Of a DNA stretch of 64,000 nucleotides, positions 61,447 through 64,000 are shown piece by piece. The position numbers and the translations under genes are program-made. The first letter of the stretch is position 1, and each line of letters opens with the position of its first letter. Location: assembly GCF_026212465.1 (NCBI RefSeq), contig NC_080049.1, positions 16,065,209 to 16,129,208 of the forward strand, in the 5' to 3' direction. The DNA comes from Amaranthus tricolor (Eukaryota > Streptophyta > Magnoliopsida > Caryophyllales > Amaranthaceae). The notes beneath the pieces were generated by a model. The model was not told the DNA's origin. It searched no databases and saw nothing but the letters and a program-made list of their open reading frames with translations.

Positions 61447-62640
61447 ATGGGTAGAAAGAAAATGGCTTATAATGTTGAATTGACCGCTGATTTCCATTTG
61501 TGTAAGGCAGATCATTTGGTTCGCTTTCTTTTTCCCTTGGCCAATAGGGGTGAAGACTTGACATGGCTTTTCCAGGATGAATGCGTGCTGAATAGTGACA
61601 TCTATACTGGGATGATGCTTTTCTAGCTTCTACGTCTTCGGATTTGTTGGCTGAGGTTGCAATGACTTTCAGCGTTCTTGACATTGATGAGAATGAGGGT
61701 AAGTTGCGCTAGTATGCTCTTTCTGAAAAGAATCTACATATCATGGTGGATGGTAGACTTCAATTTGTTGGGGAGGATAGGTTTCGCTTGTCTAGAATAC
61801 AAGGTACAGGTGCCGTTTGGGTGAGCCTAACATGTATACATCAAGTGATTGTTACTACTCTCCTCCTACGGATGTTTACATTCCAGTGAACTTGTATAAT
61901 TTCATTTTTGGGCTCAGGTTCTTAGAAAACGTGTTCTGTTTTTATCAACTATCTCTGAATTAGTTGATGGCTCAGGTTATGAGGAAGATAATTTCATTCA
62001 TCTGGCACTGTGAGTTTATGGGTTATCCTCTTATCCTGAACTTAATTTTTCTTCCTATTCAAGATTAAGCAAGGGGGTAACAAACCCAATCGCTCAACTA
62101 AGGTAATGAATGGTACAATCGTGCTCGCAACCTATCAGATTTGAGGGAGTACATTGATAGGATCGTTTGGGTCAGGGTGCCCCTTACTACTGATCATCCA
62201 TATAGGTACAACCCCCTATATACAAGATAGCTCCCATTCTTCATCCTCTTTTAACCATGAATGAAGTTAGTTAGATGTCTCGTCTGGATGGATATGCCTT
62301 TCTTCACTTCCAGAAGTGGACAAACGACTTCACTAGGGCGGAGTATAATCACAACTGGCTTTGCCACGAGGTCGTCCTTCGTAAAGAATCATCTTTGTCA
62401 TTACTTGGCATGTCTAGCCTCCTCAGATCAGGTAAAACACTGACATTTAAAGTTACATTCATTTGTCTTGTCTGTTGTCTTTCAGCTTAGTTTGCATATC
62501 AGGTTTATTATACCAACTTGGGTATAACATCTCAGAAGAATTCTTTCGTCCTAGTGCCCCTAAGTGCCTAAAGGACGGTAAGAAGAAGATGTTTAACGAC
62601 TACCAACTCTGGGAGTTTATTTAAAAAGCTCTTGCTTAAG
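61447..62640 (+). pseudogene. Decayed 'gypsy-type' transposon protein (PMD-like domain)
   Basis: Frames broken by stops and shifts begin at ATG 61447 (59 codons, then TAG). The shifted continuation around 61855-62040 reads YSPPTDVYIPVNLYNFIFG and then QLMAQVMRKIISFIWHCEF, the pattern of the plant 'putative gypsy-type transposon' N-terminal domain (a stretch ending in a hydrophobic helix with conserved Trp/Phe). Later pieces (YAFLHFQKWTNDF near 62290) fit the same protein. No complete frame remains. The function of this domain is not established. Confidence 0.5.
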
Positions 62641-63210
62641 TAGCGGTGGTTGATTTCCATCAAAATTTGTCTGAGAATTATTATCAAGACCGACTAATGT
62701 GTAATAGGGTTGTTGCTTCTTTTGATATTGATCAAGTAATGCCCCCATATCGACATCGTCAACTTTGTGGAGTGGGTAGAGTACCCCCTTTCCAGAATAA
62801 GTTTAACGTTGTGCCTGGTTAGGTACATCCAGATTATGGTCTTCTCTCCTATGAGCTTTCTAGTATATAAGTCGTCCCCCCTTCTCAGGGCAAGAATAAT
62901 GGGGAAGGGACTTTGCAACTTGAGGCTTAAGGGCTTATGGTTTTAGCTTCTCCTGAAGCCAAACCTTTTAAAGGTTTTCCCTTGGTAGGGGTGAAGAAGA
63001 AGAGGAAACAGAAGCATAGGGCCCTTTCATTATTGAATCCCTTCCTCCCGTCGAGCTTGTTCAAGAGCGTAGGGTTAAGTAGAAGCGCGATAAGCCTGCT
63101 TCTGCAAAGCCTAGCTCTTCTCCTGAAGGTCATCACACTTCTGCAGGGTCTGTTGTTTCTGTTCTTCCTATAGCCTTTTCAATTGTGGGTCTTGAATGGT
63201 GGAACCTTAC

Positions 63211-64000
63211 TGTAACACCCCGTAATTTGTCGGGTTTAAAAATAAAATAAAATATAATAAAATAAAGTATAACAAAATAAAATAAATAAGTAATATTAAA
63301 ATAAAACAAATAAGTTAATTATAAGAAATAAAGAAACTTTAATTTTAACGGTAACGAGTTTTATCGCGTACGATGTTATCGTGTGACGTTTCTTTGTTGT
63401 TTTAACAATAATATAATAATTACTTAATTAATTAACAAAAAAAAATATGTGTGGGAGGTGAAGGGTGGCCGGTTGGTGCTTGGCATGGGAGGAGTTTGTA
63501 ACTCCTCTCATAAGTGAGCATTATGAGCATTTCGCACATTAAGTGAATTATCTCCTTAATTGCTTTCTAATTTCATATTCCCTCACAATCCTAATCCTCC
63601 AAGTGACACAAAATTTAGAAAAAAAATATTTCTCTTCTTGCACTTCTTGTTTTCGGCAGCCAAGAGAAAAAAAAATCTTGTTGTTCAATCCAATCCTTTC
63701 ATCAAAGGGTAAGTTTAATTGAATTGTTAATAATATTATATACAAAGATTTCTAAAAGAATTATATTATTTGTATGATGATATCCTATGACTTATAAGAG
63801 GATTGAATATTTTCCTTTTATATATGAAAATTTTCTCTAATAACCCTTTAATAAACTTTAATTTGTCAAAAGGATTAAGAAAAGAACTTCTTGATCAATA
63901 TTCTTTAACAAAATTTATATTTGTTATAAGAATTAAGTATTTAAAGTTATAATGAAATTTAAATAAATTTCTTATGGTCTATTTTCTCTAACAAAATATC
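63211..64000 (+). mobile_element. Probable start of a Ty3/gypsy LTR, running off the window
   Basis: The sequence tgtaacaccccgtaatttgt is a typical beginning of plant gypsy LTRs and is followed by the usual A/T-rich aaaataaaataaaat stretch. No second end is available, so neither its length nor its target duplication can be tested. It resembles the start of the solo LTR at 32045 (tgaaacagcccg) only in its first dozen bases. Confidence 0.4.

Noticed and set aside
61325..61684. 119-codon minus-strand frame
   Set aside because: Antisense to the decayed gypsy-type protein on the plus strand; no recognisable domain.

Overview
The window is AT-rich nuclear DNA from a flowering plant, most likely a eudicot. 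This follows from spliced genes with plant GT/AG introns, a plant-specific LOB-domain gene, a GARP transcription factor gene, and several classes of plant transposable elements (Sirevirus-type Ty1/copia, Ty3/gypsy, CACTA, hAT, MITEs). The species cannot be named from the sequence alone.

Layout. (1) 1-32075 is a head-to-tail array of an unusual unit of about 11.6-11.7 kb, present as one copy cut by the window start (1-10831), one full copy (10832-22570) and one shortened copy (22571-32075). Each unit carries, in order: the 3' end of a Sirevirus-like retrotransposon (an env-like extra ORF with an in-frame stop, several polypurine tracts, a 1494-bp 3' LTR), about 1.1 kb of non-coding flank, and a LOB-domain (LBD-like) gene. 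In copies 1 and 2 the LBD segment (about 2.47 kb with promoter and 5'UTR intron) is followed, after an 844-bp spacer, by an inverted second copy. Copy 3 has only one LBD and keeps what looks like the ancestral sequence where the second arm would be. The window therefore holds five intact LBD ORFs, four of them arranged as two convergent pairs. (2) 32045-35469 is a 3.4-kb solo Ty3/gypsy-type LTR with a perfect 5-bp target duplication and a nested hAT-type MITE. The array unit ends 31 bp inside this LTR. (3) 35930-37190 is a decayed hAT transposase 3' end. (4) 37384-46763 is the 5' part of a Sirevirus (LTR, gag, protease, integrase, RT, RNase H), heavily mutated and split inside gag by a 2.96-kb CACTA element that has captured an exon resembling mitochondrial acyl carrier protein. 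It is joined abruptly to a second copy of the hAT fragment, which is itself split by a gag-only copia element with 662-bp LTRs (47079-49946). (5) 49990-52656 is further TE-derived DNA ending in a CACTA-like terminus. (6) 54672-58978 (minus strand) is the one clearly functional-looking ordinary gene: a five-exon HRS1/HHO (NIGT1-type) GARP repressor of 319 aa with a GC-AG intron and MITEs in its introns. (7) 59200-64000 is degraded gypsy-type sequence and, from 63211, the probable start of another gypsy LTR.

How the parts relate. The Sirevirus 5' LTR (37384) and the array's 3' LTRs carry the same 5-bp flank (tatac) on their outer sides, so they may be two halves of one insertion later separated and permuted by duplication. 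The inverted LBD pairs lie downstream of a retrotransposon LTR with its own TATA box, an arrangement that could yield hairpin RNA and small RNAs against LBD transcripts. That is inference. The high identity among array copies points to recent amplification, and an assembly check is warranted.
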